16,189 bases of DNA, taken from assembly GCA_023262945.1 (NCBI GenBank), contig JALQXY010000095.1, positions 1-16,189 of the forward strand. Direction: 5' to 3'. The DNA comes from Rickettsiales bacterium (GTDB lineage: Bacteria > Pseudomonadota > Alphaproteobacteria > Rickettsiales > UBA1997). The notes under the pieces were generated by a model. The model was not told where the DNA came from. It worked only from the letters and a program-made list of their open reading frames with translations, and did not search any database. Position 1 is the first letter of the stretch; each line of letters starts with the position of its first letter. This document shows positions 6,994 to 14,410 of the stretch, piece by piece. A program made the translations under genes and the position numbers.

Positions 6994-7530
6994 TTATTTT
7001 TTCTTACCTTCTTTTCTTAAAACAAATTGACCTTGACGCCTTATTCCCTTACCTTTATAAGGCTCAACTTTACGAAAAGAGCAGATCTCAGATGCAACCC
7101 TTCCCAATAATATTTTATCTTCTCCACTTAATATAAGTTTATTTGGCTTTTCAAATAAAGCATTAACATTTTCTGGCAATACATACATGATTTCATGACT
7201 ATACCCTAAAGAAAAATTAATAAGCCTATCTTTTATAGTGAATTTATATCCAACACCATTGACCTCTAAGATGATTTTAAAGGGCGTCTTAATACCAGAT
7301 ATTATATTATTTAGATTACTTCTATCCATACCAACAAACATCGTAACCTTAGGAATAGATGTATCCTTGGCAAAAATTTTAAGTTGATCGTTCTCAACCA
7401 TAGCTGAAACACCATAGCTTAACAAATAATTCTTAATCTTATTGTTGTGATTAATTTCAATATTATAGTCCTTAACGGTAACTTTAATATTATCAGTTAA
7501 ATCTATAGGTAACTTTCCAATACGTGACAT
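6994..7530 (-). CDS. rplF: 50S ribosomal protein L6
   Basis: L6 lies at the base of the L7/L12 stalk near the factor-binding site. The product starts MSRIGKLPI and ends with the conserved VEPYKGKGIRRQGQFVLRK segment (about 155-173). Its 178 residues match the E. coli length of 177. The central part is divergent and Ile/Lys/Asn-rich, which fits the AT-rich codon bias of the block. It starts 2 nt after the rpsH stop. Confidence 0.97.
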   Translation of the reverse strand: MSRIGKLPIDLTDNIKVTVKDYNIEINHNNKIKNYLLSYGVSAMVENDQLKIFAKDTSIPKVTMFVGMDRSNLNNIISGIKTPFKIILEVNGVGYKFTIKDRLINFSLGYSHEIMYVLPENVNALFEKPNKLILSGEDKILLGRVASEICSFRKVEPYKGKGIRRQGQFVLRKEGKKK

Positions 7531-7532
7531 TA

Positions 7533-7928
7533 TTAAAATATTTTCATTAAAACTTCACCGCCAACCTTCATTTCTCTGGCTTGATGATCGGTTATAACAC
7601 CTTTTGAAGAGGATATTATTATCATACCTAATCCGTTTTTTACAAGCGGCAAATTATCATAACTTGAGTATATTCTTCTACCTGGTTTAGATATAACAGA
7701 AATTTCGTTTACAGATGGTTTATAATTTTTATAGCTTAAGCTTATATTAAAATGATTGAAAGATTCTCCTTCAACTCTTGAGTATCCTAGTATAAAACCC
7801 TCCTCTTTAAGAATGGATAATATATTTTCTCTAATTTTTGAGCAAGGAACTGTTATCTTATCTTTTTTAGATAAATAGCCATTTCTTAACCTTGATACCA
7901 AATCCGAAACTGAGTGATTAAAAGACAT
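7533..7928 (-). CDS. rpsH: 30S ribosomal protein S8
   Basis: S8 binds the central domain of 16S rRNA and in E. coli is the translational repressor of the spc operon. The product (131 residues, normal) has DLVSRLRNGY at 9-18, VISKPGRRIY at 78-87 and the stretch at 98-117 containing NGLGMIIISSS and ITDHQA, with GGEVL at 123-127. Whether it represses this operon cannot be judged from the sequence. It follows rpsN by 15 nt. Confidence 0.97.
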   Translation of the reverse strand: MSFNHSVSDLVSRLRNGYLSKKDKITVPCSKIRENILSILKEEGFILGYSRVEGESFNHFNISLSYKNYKPSVNEISVISKPGRRIYSSYDNLPLVKNGLGMIIISSSKGVITDHQAREMKVGGEVLMKIF

Positions 7929-7943
7929 AACAATAATAATTTA

Positions 7944-8249
7944 TTACCAACTTGATTTAGATAAACCAGGAATCTCTCCCCAGGATGCTAATTCTCTTAA
8001 CGCTATTCTTGATAGCTCAAATTTTCTAAAATTACCTCTAGGTCTTCCAGTTAAAGCGCAGCGGTTTCTGTACCTAACAAAGGAAGAGTTTCTCGGCATT
8101 TCAGATAGTTTTATCTGTGCTTTCATTCTTTCTTTAGGATCAATAGAAGTATCATTTGCAATTTTTTTTAAGCTTGATCTTTTTTCTCTTTTGATTTGCG
8201 AAAGATGTTTACGCTTATTATTTTTAATAATTGAAGATTTTTTAGCCAT
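7944..8249 (-). CDS. rpsN: 30S ribosomal protein S14, zinc-independent type
   Basis: S14 sits in the small-subunit head. The product is the long 101-residue form without a zinc knuckle. The RNRCALTGRPRG segment at 61-72 has a single cysteine where zinc-binding forms have CxxC pairs. FELSRIALRELASWGEIPGLSKSSW forms the conserved end in two parts (77-90 and 91-101). The long C-minus form in the spc operon is usual for proteobacteria. It starts 2 nt after rplE. Confidence 0.97.
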   Translation of the reverse strand: MAKKSSIIKNNKRKHLSQIKREKRSSLKKIANDTSIDPKERMKAQIKLSEMPRNSSFVRYRNRCALTGRPRGNFRKFELSRIALRELASWGEIPGLSKSSW

Positions 8250-8251
8250 TT

Positions 8252-8788
8252 TTATTTAATAGGTAAGTTCATTTTTTTTAGCAAAAATAGACACTCTTTC
8301 TTGCTTTTAGCAGTAGAGCAAATAGTGATATTCATGCCAAACACTTTAAATATATTATCAAGATCTACTTCAAGAAAGATTGCATGATCTTTTATTCCGA
8401 AAGAATAATGAGAGCTACTATTGAAGCCTTTAGATGAAAGACCTCTAAAGTCTCTAATTCTTGGTAAAGCGATATTAATTAACTTATCAAGAAATTGATA
8501 CATTTTTTTACCTCTTAGTGTAACCTTGCAACCGATAGCCATTCCTTGTCTTAATTTAAAACCAGATATAGCTTTAGAAGAGTATGTTAGAACTGCTTTC
8601 TGACCACAAATTTTTGTCATCTCTGACAATATGTAGGAAGTCAATTTGTTATCACTATCTATTGCTTTTATACCAGTGTTTATACTTACTGATTTTAATT
8701 TTGGCAATTCTAAATCATTAATATAAGAAAACTCTTTCTTAAGAGAGGTTTTTAATTCTTTATATAAAGTTTCTGTTAAAGTATACAT
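8252..8788 (-). CDS. rplE: 50S ribosomal protein L5
   Basis: L5 binds 5S rRNA and contacts the P-site tRNA from the central protuberance. Diagnostic segments are FKLRQGMAIGCKVTLRG at 77-93 and LPRIRDFRGLS at 108-118, with a C-terminal GMNITICSTAKSKKE (151-165). The 178-residue length equals the usual 178-180. The gap from rplX is 3 nt. The start ATG has at most a weak AAGAA upstream. Confidence 0.97.
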   Translation of the reverse strand: MYTLTETLYKELKTSLKKEFSYINDLELPKLKSVSINTGIKAIDSDNKLTSYILSEMTKICGQKAVLTYSSKAISGFKLRQGMAIGCKVTLRGKKMYQFLDKLINIALPRIRDFRGLSSKGFNSSSHYSFGIKDHAIFLEVDLDNIFKVFGMNITICSTAKSKKECLFLLKKMNLPIK

Positions 8789-8791
8789 TTC

Positions 8792-9112
8792 TTAATTATC
8801 AATTTTATTGCCCTTTTTTTTATCTTGACGATATTTTTTTAAATATCCTTTACCTTCACCAAGATCTTTTATATATTTTATCTTTACGGCTTTGTTATCA
8901 ATAACATGCGAGAGATTAGATATATCTATAGGTCTTTCTTTTTTAACTATAGCTCCAGGTTCAGATTGAGTTGGTTTTTTATGTATAGTTGAAAGATTAA
9001 CATCTTCAACAATAGCTTTATTACCTTTAATTGATATAATTTTGGATTGCTTATTTTTATAAGCTCCAGTTATAACAATAACTTTATCATTTTTCTTAAA
9101 TTTATTGGCCAT
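8792..9112 (-). CDS. rplX: 50S ribosomal protein L24
   Basis: L24 initiates assembly of the large subunit and lies near the exit tunnel. The product (106 residues) has an N-terminal KOW domain at about 5-36 (NDKVIVITGAYKNKQSKI) followed by HKKP at 44-47 and PIDISNLSHV at 61-70, both typical. The C-terminus is Lys-rich. It starts 11 nt after the rplN stop. Confidence 0.96.
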   Translation of the reverse strand: MANKFKKNDKVIVITGAYKNKQSKIISIKGNKAIVEDVNLSTIHKKPTQSEPGAIVKKERPIDISNLSHVIDNKAVKIKYIKDLGEGKGYLKKYRQDKKKGNKIDN

Positions 9113-9123
9113 ACCTTATAATT

Positions 9124-9492
9124 TTATAATACCTCAGAAGCTAAAGATGAAATCTTTAGAAAGTTTTTATGTCTAACCTCGCGTGCAATTGGACCAAATA
9201 CACGAGTTGCAATAGGTTCGCCATCCTTATCAACAAGAACGACAGCATTGTCATCAAATTTTATAAAACCACTATCTCTGCGAGTAATCTTACTTTTAGT
9301 TCTAACTATTACACCTTTTACAACTTGTCCTTTTTTAACCTTAGAACCAGGTATCACACTTGTAACAGATAATACTACAATATCGCCGATACCAGTAATC
9401 ATATGCTTCGATCCGCCCAAAACTTTTATACATCTAGCGTATTTTGCACCGGAATTGTCGGCAACTACTAGATTAGTCTGCATTTGAATCAT
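9124..9492 (-). CDS. rplN: 50S ribosomal protein L14
   Basis: L14 lies at the subunit interface and is one of the most conserved ribosomal proteins. The product (122 residues, normal) starts MIQMQTNLVVADNSGAK and carries GVIVRTK at 60-66, FDDNAVVLVDKDGEP at 79-93 and RVFGPIAREVR at 97-107, ending in SLASEVL. The ATG at 9492 is preferred over the internal ATG four codons in because MIQ is the conserved beginning. The gap from rpsQ is 5 nt. Confidence 0.98.
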   Translation of the reverse strand: MIQMQTNLVVADNSGAKYARCIKVLGGSKHMITGIGDIVVLSVTSVIPGSKVKKGQVVKGVIVRTKSKITRRDSGFIKFDDNAVVLVDKDGEPIATRVFGPIAREVRHKNFLKISSLASEVL

Positions 9493-9497
9493 GTCAA

Positions 9498-9728
9498 TTA
9501 AGAATTTTTTTTAATAATATTAATCACAGCCCATCTTTTTCTTTTAGAAATAGGCTTACAAGGCTGAATTACAACCTCATCATTAACTTCAACTTCCATA
9601 TTATCAATACTAACAAGGTATTTTTTTTTGCTTGTAATGTATTTAGCATAAACTGAATGTTTTTTGTATTCACTGCATTCTACTTTAGCAGTAGCTTTAT
9701 CTATTATTTTTAATATTCTAGCGTTCAT
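9498..9728 (-). CDS. rpsQ: 30S ribosomal protein S17
   Basis: S17 is a primary 16S rRNA-binding protein with an OB-fold. The product is 76 residues. The C-terminal PCKPISKRKRWAV at 56-68 is the diagnostic segment. The N-terminal half is quite divergent and lacks several of the usual Gly/Pro positions, but its position between rpmC and rplN supports the call. It starts only 1 nt after the rpmC stop. Confidence 0.95.
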   Translation of the reverse strand: MNARILKIIDKATAKVECSEYKKHSVYAKYITSKKKYLVSIDNMEVEVNDEVVIQPCKPISKRKRWAVINIIKKNS

Positions 9729-9729
9729 T

Positions 9730-9903
9730 TTATTTAACTTTCTTGTTAATTTTAGTGTATAATCTAGCTATTTCTTTCTTTTTTTGTTTAAAATCTTTAA
9801 AAGACATAACATCTCCCGAAGAATGTTTTATTCTCATAGAAATTATATCTTTTTTTAATTTTACTATATCTGTTAATGCAGATTTAATCTCTTCAACTTT
9901 CAT
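9730..9903 (-). CDS. rpmC: 50S ribosomal protein L29
   Basis: This short frame reads 57 residues from ATG at 9903 to TAA at 9730. L29 is an antiparallel helical hairpin at the peptide exit site. The product starts MKVEEIKSALTDIVKLKKDI and continues ISMRIKHSSGD, matching the L29 pattern of an acidic first helix followed by a Leu-Arg-x-x-x-x-(S/T)G turn, then a basic second helix. Length (57) is within the usual 60-70 range, slightly short. It sits exactly where L29 belongs, 4 nt after rplP and 1 nt before rpsQ. The frame has no internal stop and uses the same AT-biased codons as its neighbours. Confidence 0.93.
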   Translation of the reverse strand: MKVEEIKSALTDIVKLKKDIISMRIKHSSGDVMSFKDFKQKKKEIARLYTKINKKVK

Positions 9904-9907
9904 AGAA

Positions 9908-10321
9908 TTAGTTAAATTTAATAACTTTTGCCTTTATTGGTAACTTAGCAGTTGCTTTTTGTAAAGCCTCAATAGCTATATTATCGTTAACACCATCTAT
10001 TTCAAATAGTATTCTACCTGGCTTAACCTTAAATACATAATACTCTACGTTACCTTTACCGCTACCCATTCTTACCTCTGCTGGCTTTTTTGTTATAGGA
10101 GTGTGGGGAAATATTCTTACCCAAAGCTTACCAGATCTTTTCATATATCTAGTTATCACCTTTCTTGAAGATTCAATTTGTCTTGAATTAATTTTGCCAG
10201 GCTCAAGAGCTTTCAAGGCAAACATTCCAAAAGATATTTTATCTCCACTTGAGGTTGCACCCAATATCTTTTTGCCACCTTTTTGCGCTTTTCTATATTT
10301 TGTTTTAGCAGGAACTAACAT
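9908..10321 (-). CDS. rplP: 50S ribosomal protein L16
   Basis: L16 lies near the A-site of the peptidyl-transferase region and helps position tRNA. The product (137 residues, normal) shows KTKYRKAQKGG at 6-16, RQIESSRKVITRYMKRSGK at 47-65, FPHTPITKKPAEVRMGSGKG at 71-90 and KPGRILFEIDGV at 100-111. The gap from rpsC is 21 nt. Confidence 0.98.
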   Translation of the reverse strand: MLVPAKTKYRKAQKGGKKILGATSSGDKISFGMFALKALEPGKINSRQIESSRKVITRYMKRSGKLWVRIFPHTPITKKPAEVRMGSGKGNVEYYVFKVKPGRILFEIDGVNDNIAIEALQKATAKLPIKAKVIKFN

Positions 10322-10342
10322 TTTATTTTTAAATAATATTAC

Positions 10343-10969
10343 TTATGAATCCTTAAAACCAGTATAAACCCAAACTTTAACTCCGATTACACCATAAGTG
10401 GTATAAGCATTTGCTATAGCGTAGTCTATTTTAGATCTCAATGTATGTAAAGGAATAGAGCCTTCTTTATACCACTCTGTTCGAGCTATTTCAGCACCAG
10501 AAAGCCTACCCGAGCAACTAACTTTAATTCCTTTTGCACCCTGCTTTATAGCAGCCTGCATAGATTTTTTCATAACTTTTTTAAACGCAGCTCTGTTCTC
10601 AAGCTGCTTAGCTATATTTTGAGCAACAATAGATGCATTAATCTCAGGCTTGTTTATTTCAACTATTTTTACATCAACACTAGTACCAGATATTTTTTGT
10701 ATAGATTTGTTTATTTTTTCTATATCTAAACCTTTCTTACCTATCAATACTCCTGGTTTAGAAGTTTTGATAATAAGATTAATTTTATCAGACGGTCTTT
10801 CAATAATGATACTACCTATACCGCAATGAGAGTAATTTTTTTTAATAAAGCTACGAATTTTTAAATCGTTAATAAGTTTCTTTGAGTAGTCTCTACTATC
10901 GCACCAGACTGAGCTCCAGTTTTTATTATTTATTAATCTAAAACTTATTGGATTAACTTTTTGACCCAC
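10343..10969 (-). CDS. rpsC: 30S ribosomal protein S3
   Basis: S3 lines the mRNA entry tunnel of the small subunit. The product starts MGQKVNPISFRL and has a KH domain with the GxxG loop GKKG at 77-80, then a C-terminal domain containing GAEIARTEWYKEGSIPLHTL. The start is GTG (10969-10967), fixed by the conserved N-terminus and by an AGGAG about 6 nt upstream that overlaps the rplV stop (TAGGAG), a coupled stop/start arrangement. At 208 residues it lacks the basic tail of longer forms (E. coli 233); the core is complete. Confidence 0.97.
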   Translation of the reverse strand: MGQKVNPISFRLINNKNWSSVWCDSRDYSKKLINDLKIRSFIKKNYSHCGIGSIIIERPSDKINLIIKTSKPGVLIGKKGLDIEKINKSIQKISGTSVDVKIVEINKPEINASIVAQNIAKQLENRAAFKKVMKKSMQAAIKQGAKGIKVSCSGRLSGAEIARTEWYKEGSIPLHTLRSKIDYAIANAYTTYGVIGVKVWVYTGFKDS

Positions 10970-10978
10970 TTTTAACTC

Positions 10979-11377
10979 CTATTTTGTTATTTTTACTTTT
11001 TCTGCTTTTACTTTTTTGGTAGAAGGCTTTTTTTCTTCTTCAACCTCAGAAAGTATAACCCTAATATTACTAAAGGTCTTAAGAATTCTACTCGACCTTC
11101 CTCTTCCTCTAGTATGAAATCTTTTCATAACAAGGGATTTGCCAATATTTATTTCTTTAATACATAAATTATCAATATCCATATTATGATTGTTTTCAGC
11201 GTTAGCTGCTGCTGATTTAATTAAATCAATTAATATTGATGAAAGTTTTAGCTTAGAAAAAGTAAGAAGCTTAATAGCTTCACTCACTTTTAATCCTCTG
11301 ACAGGCCTCGCCACTCTACATACTTTTAAAGGGCTAGATTTTACAGATTTTAAATATGCAATTGCATTATTAGTCAT
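10979..11377 (-). CDS. rplV: 50S ribosomal protein L22
   Basis: L22 lines the nascent-peptide exit tunnel; its beta-hairpin is the site of macrolide-resistance changes in other bacteria. The product has SSPLKVCRVARPVRG at 14-28, KSAAANAENN at 54-63 and the tunnel-hairpin RFHTRGRGRSSRI at 86-98. A charged tail of about 20 residues (111-132, Glu then Lys-rich) makes it 132 residues against 110 in E. coli. An AGGAG sits 6 nt before the ATG, one of the few clear Shine-Dalgarno sequences in the block. Confidence 0.97.
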   Translation of the reverse strand: MTNNAIAYLKSVKSSPLKVCRVARPVRGLKVSEAIKLLTFSKLKLSSILIDLIKSAAANAENNHNMDIDNLCIKEINIGKSLVMKRFHTRGRGRSSRILKTFSNIRVILSEVEEEKKPSTKKVKAEKVKITK

Positions 11378-11392
11378 TTATAGCTCCTTAAT

Positions 11393-11671
11393 TTATTTCT
11401 TAGTCACTTTTTTATTTCCAGCATGACCGTAGAACGTTCTAGTTGGAGAAAATTCACCTAGCTTATGACCAATCATGGCCTCTGTTACTGATACGGAAAC
11501 AAATTTTTTACCATTGTACACAGCAAAATTCATACCAATAAAATTTGGTAATATAGTAGATCTTCTTGACCAAGTTTTTATAACTTGATTTTTAGAAGAT
11601 TTTGCATTTTCGATGACTTTTTTAAGTAAGTAGCCATCAACAAAAGGTAATTTCCAAACTGATCTAGACAT
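11393..11671 (-). CDS. rpsS: 30S ribosomal protein S19
   Basis: S19 forms a complex with S13 in the small-subunit head. The product (92 residues, normal) starts MSRSVWKLPFVD and has WSRRSTILPNFIG at 34-46 and GHKLGEFSPTRTFYGHAG at 68-85, which together are diagnostic. It lies 5 nt after rplB and 15 nt before rplV. Confidence 0.98.
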   Translation of the reverse strand: MSRSVWKLPFVDGYLLKKVIENAKSSKNQVIKTWSRRSTILPNFIGMNFAVYNGKKFVSVSVTEAMIGHKLGEFSPTRTFYGHAGNKKVTKK

Positions 11672-11676
11672 AAAAA

Positions 11677-12510
11677 TTATTTACTTCTTCTTGATTTTAC
11701 TATTAAAATATTAGATTTCTTAAATCTTTTTCTGGTGATTTTTCCTTTAGCTGACTTACCAGTAGGAGATACTGGATGTCTACCGCCTGATGTTTTCCCT
11801 TCACCACCACCATGTGGATGATCTACGGGGTTCATAGCAACGCCGCGAACAGATGGTCTGATACCCAACCATCTCGATCTACCAGCCTTGCCAGTAACGG
11901 TGTTTTTATTATCAACATTCGAAACAGAACCTATAGTAGCCATAGCTAGCATAGGAAACATTCTAATTTCACCTGATTGCATCTTAACAAGTGCATAACC
12001 GCTATCTTTACCAACTAATTGCGAATAACAGCCAGCAGCCTTAGAAACTGCACCACCTCTGCCTGGTTTTAACTCAATGTTATGTATTATTGTACCAATT
12101 GGTATATGAGATAAAGGCATAGCATTTCCTATCTTGACATCTATTAAGTCTCTAGAAGAGGATATTTTGTCGCCTATTTTCATCTTGTGAGGAGCTAAAA
12201 TATAAGAATACACCCCATCATCATATTTTATTAGAGCTATAAAGGCAGTTCTGCAAGGATCATATTCTATTCTTTCAACGGTGGCGATTATATCATACTT
12301 ATTTCTTTTAAAGTCAACTATTCTTAGAGATTTTTTATGTCCAGAAGATCTTCTGCGAACTGTTATTGAACCAGAATTATTTCTACCAGCTTTTTCATTC
12401 TTCTTAATAGTTAAGGATTTATAAGGAGATCCTTTCCATAATTCTTCCCGAGATACTGTAACGAGATATCTTAGAGAAGGTGTTACTGCTTTATAGTTTT
12501 TTAGAGCCAT
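11677..12510 (-). CDS. rplB: 50S ribosomal protein L2
   Basis: L2 is essential for subunit association and the peptidyl-transferase centre. The product is 277 residues (usual about 275). It has GRNNSGSITVRRRSSGHKK at 42-60, ELKPGRGG at 146-153 and the hallmark VAMNPVDHPHGGGEG at 224-238. His231 corresponds to the functionally important His229 of E. coli L2. The C-terminus is basic. It starts 2 nt after the rplW stop. Confidence 0.98.
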   Translation of the reverse strand: MALKNYKAVTPSLRYLVTVSREELWKGSPYKSLTIKKNEKAGRNNSGSITVRRRSSGHKKSLRIVDFKRNKYDIIATVERIEYDPCRTAFIALIKYDDGVYSYILAPHKMKIGDKISSSRDLIDVKIGNAMPLSHIPIGTIIHNIELKPGRGGAVSKAAGCYSQLVGKDSGYALVKMQSGEIRMFPMLAMATIGSVSNVDNKNTVTGKAGRSRWLGIRPSVRGVAMNPVDHPHGGGEGKTSGGRHPVSPTGKSAKGKITRKRFKKSNILIVKSRRSK

Positions 12511-12512
12511 GG

Positions 12513-12797
12513 TTAGTTAAAATTTATTGATTTACCTTTTTCAACGGTTATTAGTGCTTTTTTATAGCCAGATTTAGCGCCTTTAAAACCTCGAAAACGT
12601 TTTTGCTTTGGCTTTACATTAACTATATTAACGGCAACAACTTTAATATTATATAATTTAGATATTATAGAAGAGATTTCTTTCTTACAAGCATCACCAC
12701 TAACTTTAAATACATATTTACCGTCAGCCAATAATTTGTTTGACTTTTCGGTGTATATTAGAGATTTAATCTTATCCAAATTTATGCTATTTATCAT
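12513..12797 (-). CDS. rplW: 50S ribosomal protein L23
   Basis: L23 lies at the tunnel exit and is the docking site for trigger factor and SRP. The product (94 residues, normal) has the TEKSN motif at 16-20 and the tunnel-loop segment VKPKQKRFRGFKGAKSGYKK at 61-80. The first ATG lies inside the 3' end of rplD, giving an 11-nt overlap and probable translational coupling. No Shine-Dalgarno sequence is evident. Confidence 0.97.
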   Translation of the reverse strand: MINSINLDKIKSLIYTEKSNKLLADGKYVFKVSGDACKKEISSIISKLYNIKVVAVNIVNVKPKQKRFRGFKGAKSGYKKALITVEKGKSINFN

Positions 12798-13422
12798 TTT
12801 TTAAAGAATCTAAAAATTTAGTATCAAAAACCTTTTCATCTAAAATTAAAAAATTATGCCTTATAATATCATAAACATTTATAAAGCTATAATTTATCAC
12901 GTTAACTTTCGAAAGATTTGAAGAGGCTTTAAGTAATGATTTACTAAAAGAATCGCAAACTATTAAAACAGAATCCAATGAGTTACTTTTTAATATTTTT
13001 GCTAATTTTGCTGTTTTAATATCAACTTTATCAAATTCTTTGGCAATTATAAGCTTTTTATTATTAATTTTATCTTTAATCGAATTAATAATAGCGCTTC
13101 TTATTATCTTTTTTGGCAGCGAATGTTCAAAGGATCTTGATTTAGGTCCGTGACAAGTTCTTCCGCCAACAAATTGAACGGATCTTTTACTTCCTTGCCT
13201 AGCATTACCAGTGCCTTTTTGCTTGTATGGTTTCTTAGTACTGCCTGATATCTCGCTCATATCTTTAGTATTAGCAGAGCCAGATCTTCTTTTAGCAAGT
13301 TGCCAGTTCGTAACTCGAGACATTGAAAAAATGTCACGAAAGTTAATGCTAAGATTCTCAATTTTAGCTTTCTTAGAGCTAGATTGGCCATCAGCTAAAT
13401 TTATTATTTTTAGATCAGTCAT
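12787..13422 (-). CDS. rplD: 50S ribosomal protein L4
   Basis: L4 contributes to the peptide exit tunnel and in E. coli represses its own S10 operon. The product (211 residues) carries KPYKQKGTGNARQGSKRS at 64-81 and GPKSRSFEHSLPKK at 92-105, the extended tunnel loop. The rest follows L4 topology but is divergent. The start is 2 nt after the rplC stop; the end overlaps rplW. The E. coli S10 leader targeted by L4 has no recognisable counterpart here, since rpsJ follows tuf by only 15 nt. Confidence 0.97.
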   Translation of the reverse strand: MTDLKIINLADGQSSSKKAKIENLSINFRDIFSMSRVTNWQLAKRRSGSANTKDMSEISGSTKKPYKQKGTGNARQGSKRSVQFVGGRTCHGPKSRSFEHSLPKKIIRSAIINSIKDKINNKKLIIAKEFDKVDIKTAKLAKILKSNSLDSVLIVCDSFSKSLLKASSNLSKVNVINYSFINVYDIIRHNFLILDEKVFDTKFLDSLKNDK

Positions 13423-13424
13423 GG

Positions 13425-14057
13425 TTAATAATTATTCTTAAATCTTAATACAACATCTTTACCAGCAGATCCAGGAACGGCTCCTTTAACTGCAATATAA
13501 GATTCTTCTTCACTAATATAAAGAACTTCAAGATTTTTTACGGAAACTTTTTTAACACCCATATGCCCTGCCATTTTTTTTCCTTTCATTACCTTTCCTG
13601 GATCTTGACATTGACCAATTGAACCATGAGATCTATGAGATATTGACACGCCATGAGTAGCCTCGAGACCTCCAAATCCCCATCTTTTCATTCCTCCAGC
13701 AAAGCCTTTCCCTATTGAAATACCACTAATTGATATTTTATCTCCTTTTTTAATAAGAGAGTTAAACTTTATTGAATCACCAATTTTAAAATCTTGGTTA
13801 TTTTTTACTTTTGATTTATGAAGCTTTTTGTATAATGGTAAATTCTTTTTTATAAATTTACCGGCAACGGGTTTTTTTAGTTTTTTTGCATTATCACATT
13901 TATCAAAAGCTAAAACAATACTAGCTTGCTCTTGTGAAGAATTATCATAATCATAAACAATATTATCATACATATAAATCATAGTTAATGGTACGCAAGA
14001 ACCATCTTCATTATACATATGAGTCATACCCATTTTTTTACCTAAAAATTCTAACAT
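13425..14057 (-). CDS. rplC: 50S ribosomal protein L3
   Basis: L3 is an early-assembly protein reaching toward the peptidyl-transferase centre. The product (210 residues, normal) has FLGKKMGMTHMYNEDG at 4-19, GKGFAGGMKRWGF at 116-128, HRSHGSIGQCQDPGKV at 141-156 and GKKMAGHMG at 159-167. The GQCQ segment contains the glutamine region that PrmB methylates in E. coli. An AAGGAG lies 11 nt upstream of the ATG, a real though distant Shine-Dalgarno sequence. Confidence 0.98.
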   Translation of the reverse strand: MLEFLGKKMGMTHMYNEDGSCVPLTMIYMYDNIVYDYDNSSQEQASIVLAFDKCDNAKKLKKPVAGKFIKKNLPLYKKLHKSKVKNNQDFKIGDSIKFNSLIKKGDKISISGISIGKGFAGGMKRWGFGGLEATHGVSISHRSHGSIGQCQDPGKVMKGKKMAGHMGVKKVSVKNLEVLYISEEESYIAVKGAVPGSAGKDVVLRFKNNY

Positions 14058-14074
14058 TTTATTACTTACTCCTT

Positions 14075-14395
14075 CTATTTTTTAGATCCGTTGATAGCTA
14101 TTCTAATATTAACACCTGCAGACAAGTTAAGCTTCATTAAAGCATCAACTGTTTGCGGAGTTGGAAATATGATAAGCAATCTTTTTGAAGATCTGATCTC
14201 AAACTGTTCTCTCGAATCTTTATCAACATGAGGGCCTCTGATAACACAAAATTTCTCAATTTTAGTTGGCAATGGTACAGGACCTTTTATTATTGCTCCA
14301 GTTTTTTTAACTGTATTGATTATTTCAACCATCGATCTATTTAAAACCGCTTGATCAAAAGACTCTAGAACTATTTTGATATTCTCTTTCTTCAT
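14075..14395 (-). CDS. rpsJ: 30S ribosomal protein S10
   Basis: S10 lies in the small-subunit head and, as NusE, takes part in transcription antitermination with NusB. The product (106 residues, normal) contains GPVPLPTK at 38-45, RGPHVDKDSREQFEIR at 53-68 and RLLIIFPTPQTVDALMKLNL at 72-91. The ATG lies 15 nt downstream of the tuf stop with no Shine-Dalgarno sequence and no room for a separate S10 promoter, so it is presumably expressed from the tuf transcript. Confidence 0.98.
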   Translation of the reverse strand: MKKENIKIVLESFDQAVLNRSMVEIINTVKKTGAIIKGPVPLPTKIEKFCVIRGPHVDKDSREQFEIRSSKRLLIIFPTPQTVDALMKLNLSAGVNIRIAINGSKK

Positions 14396-14410
14396 ATTAA
14401 TTTAATAAAC

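Noticed and set aside
9169..9487. Two plus-strand open frames opposite rplN
   Set aside because: Antisense shadows of a fully conserved L14 gene; neither has a ribosome-binding site or recognisable product.
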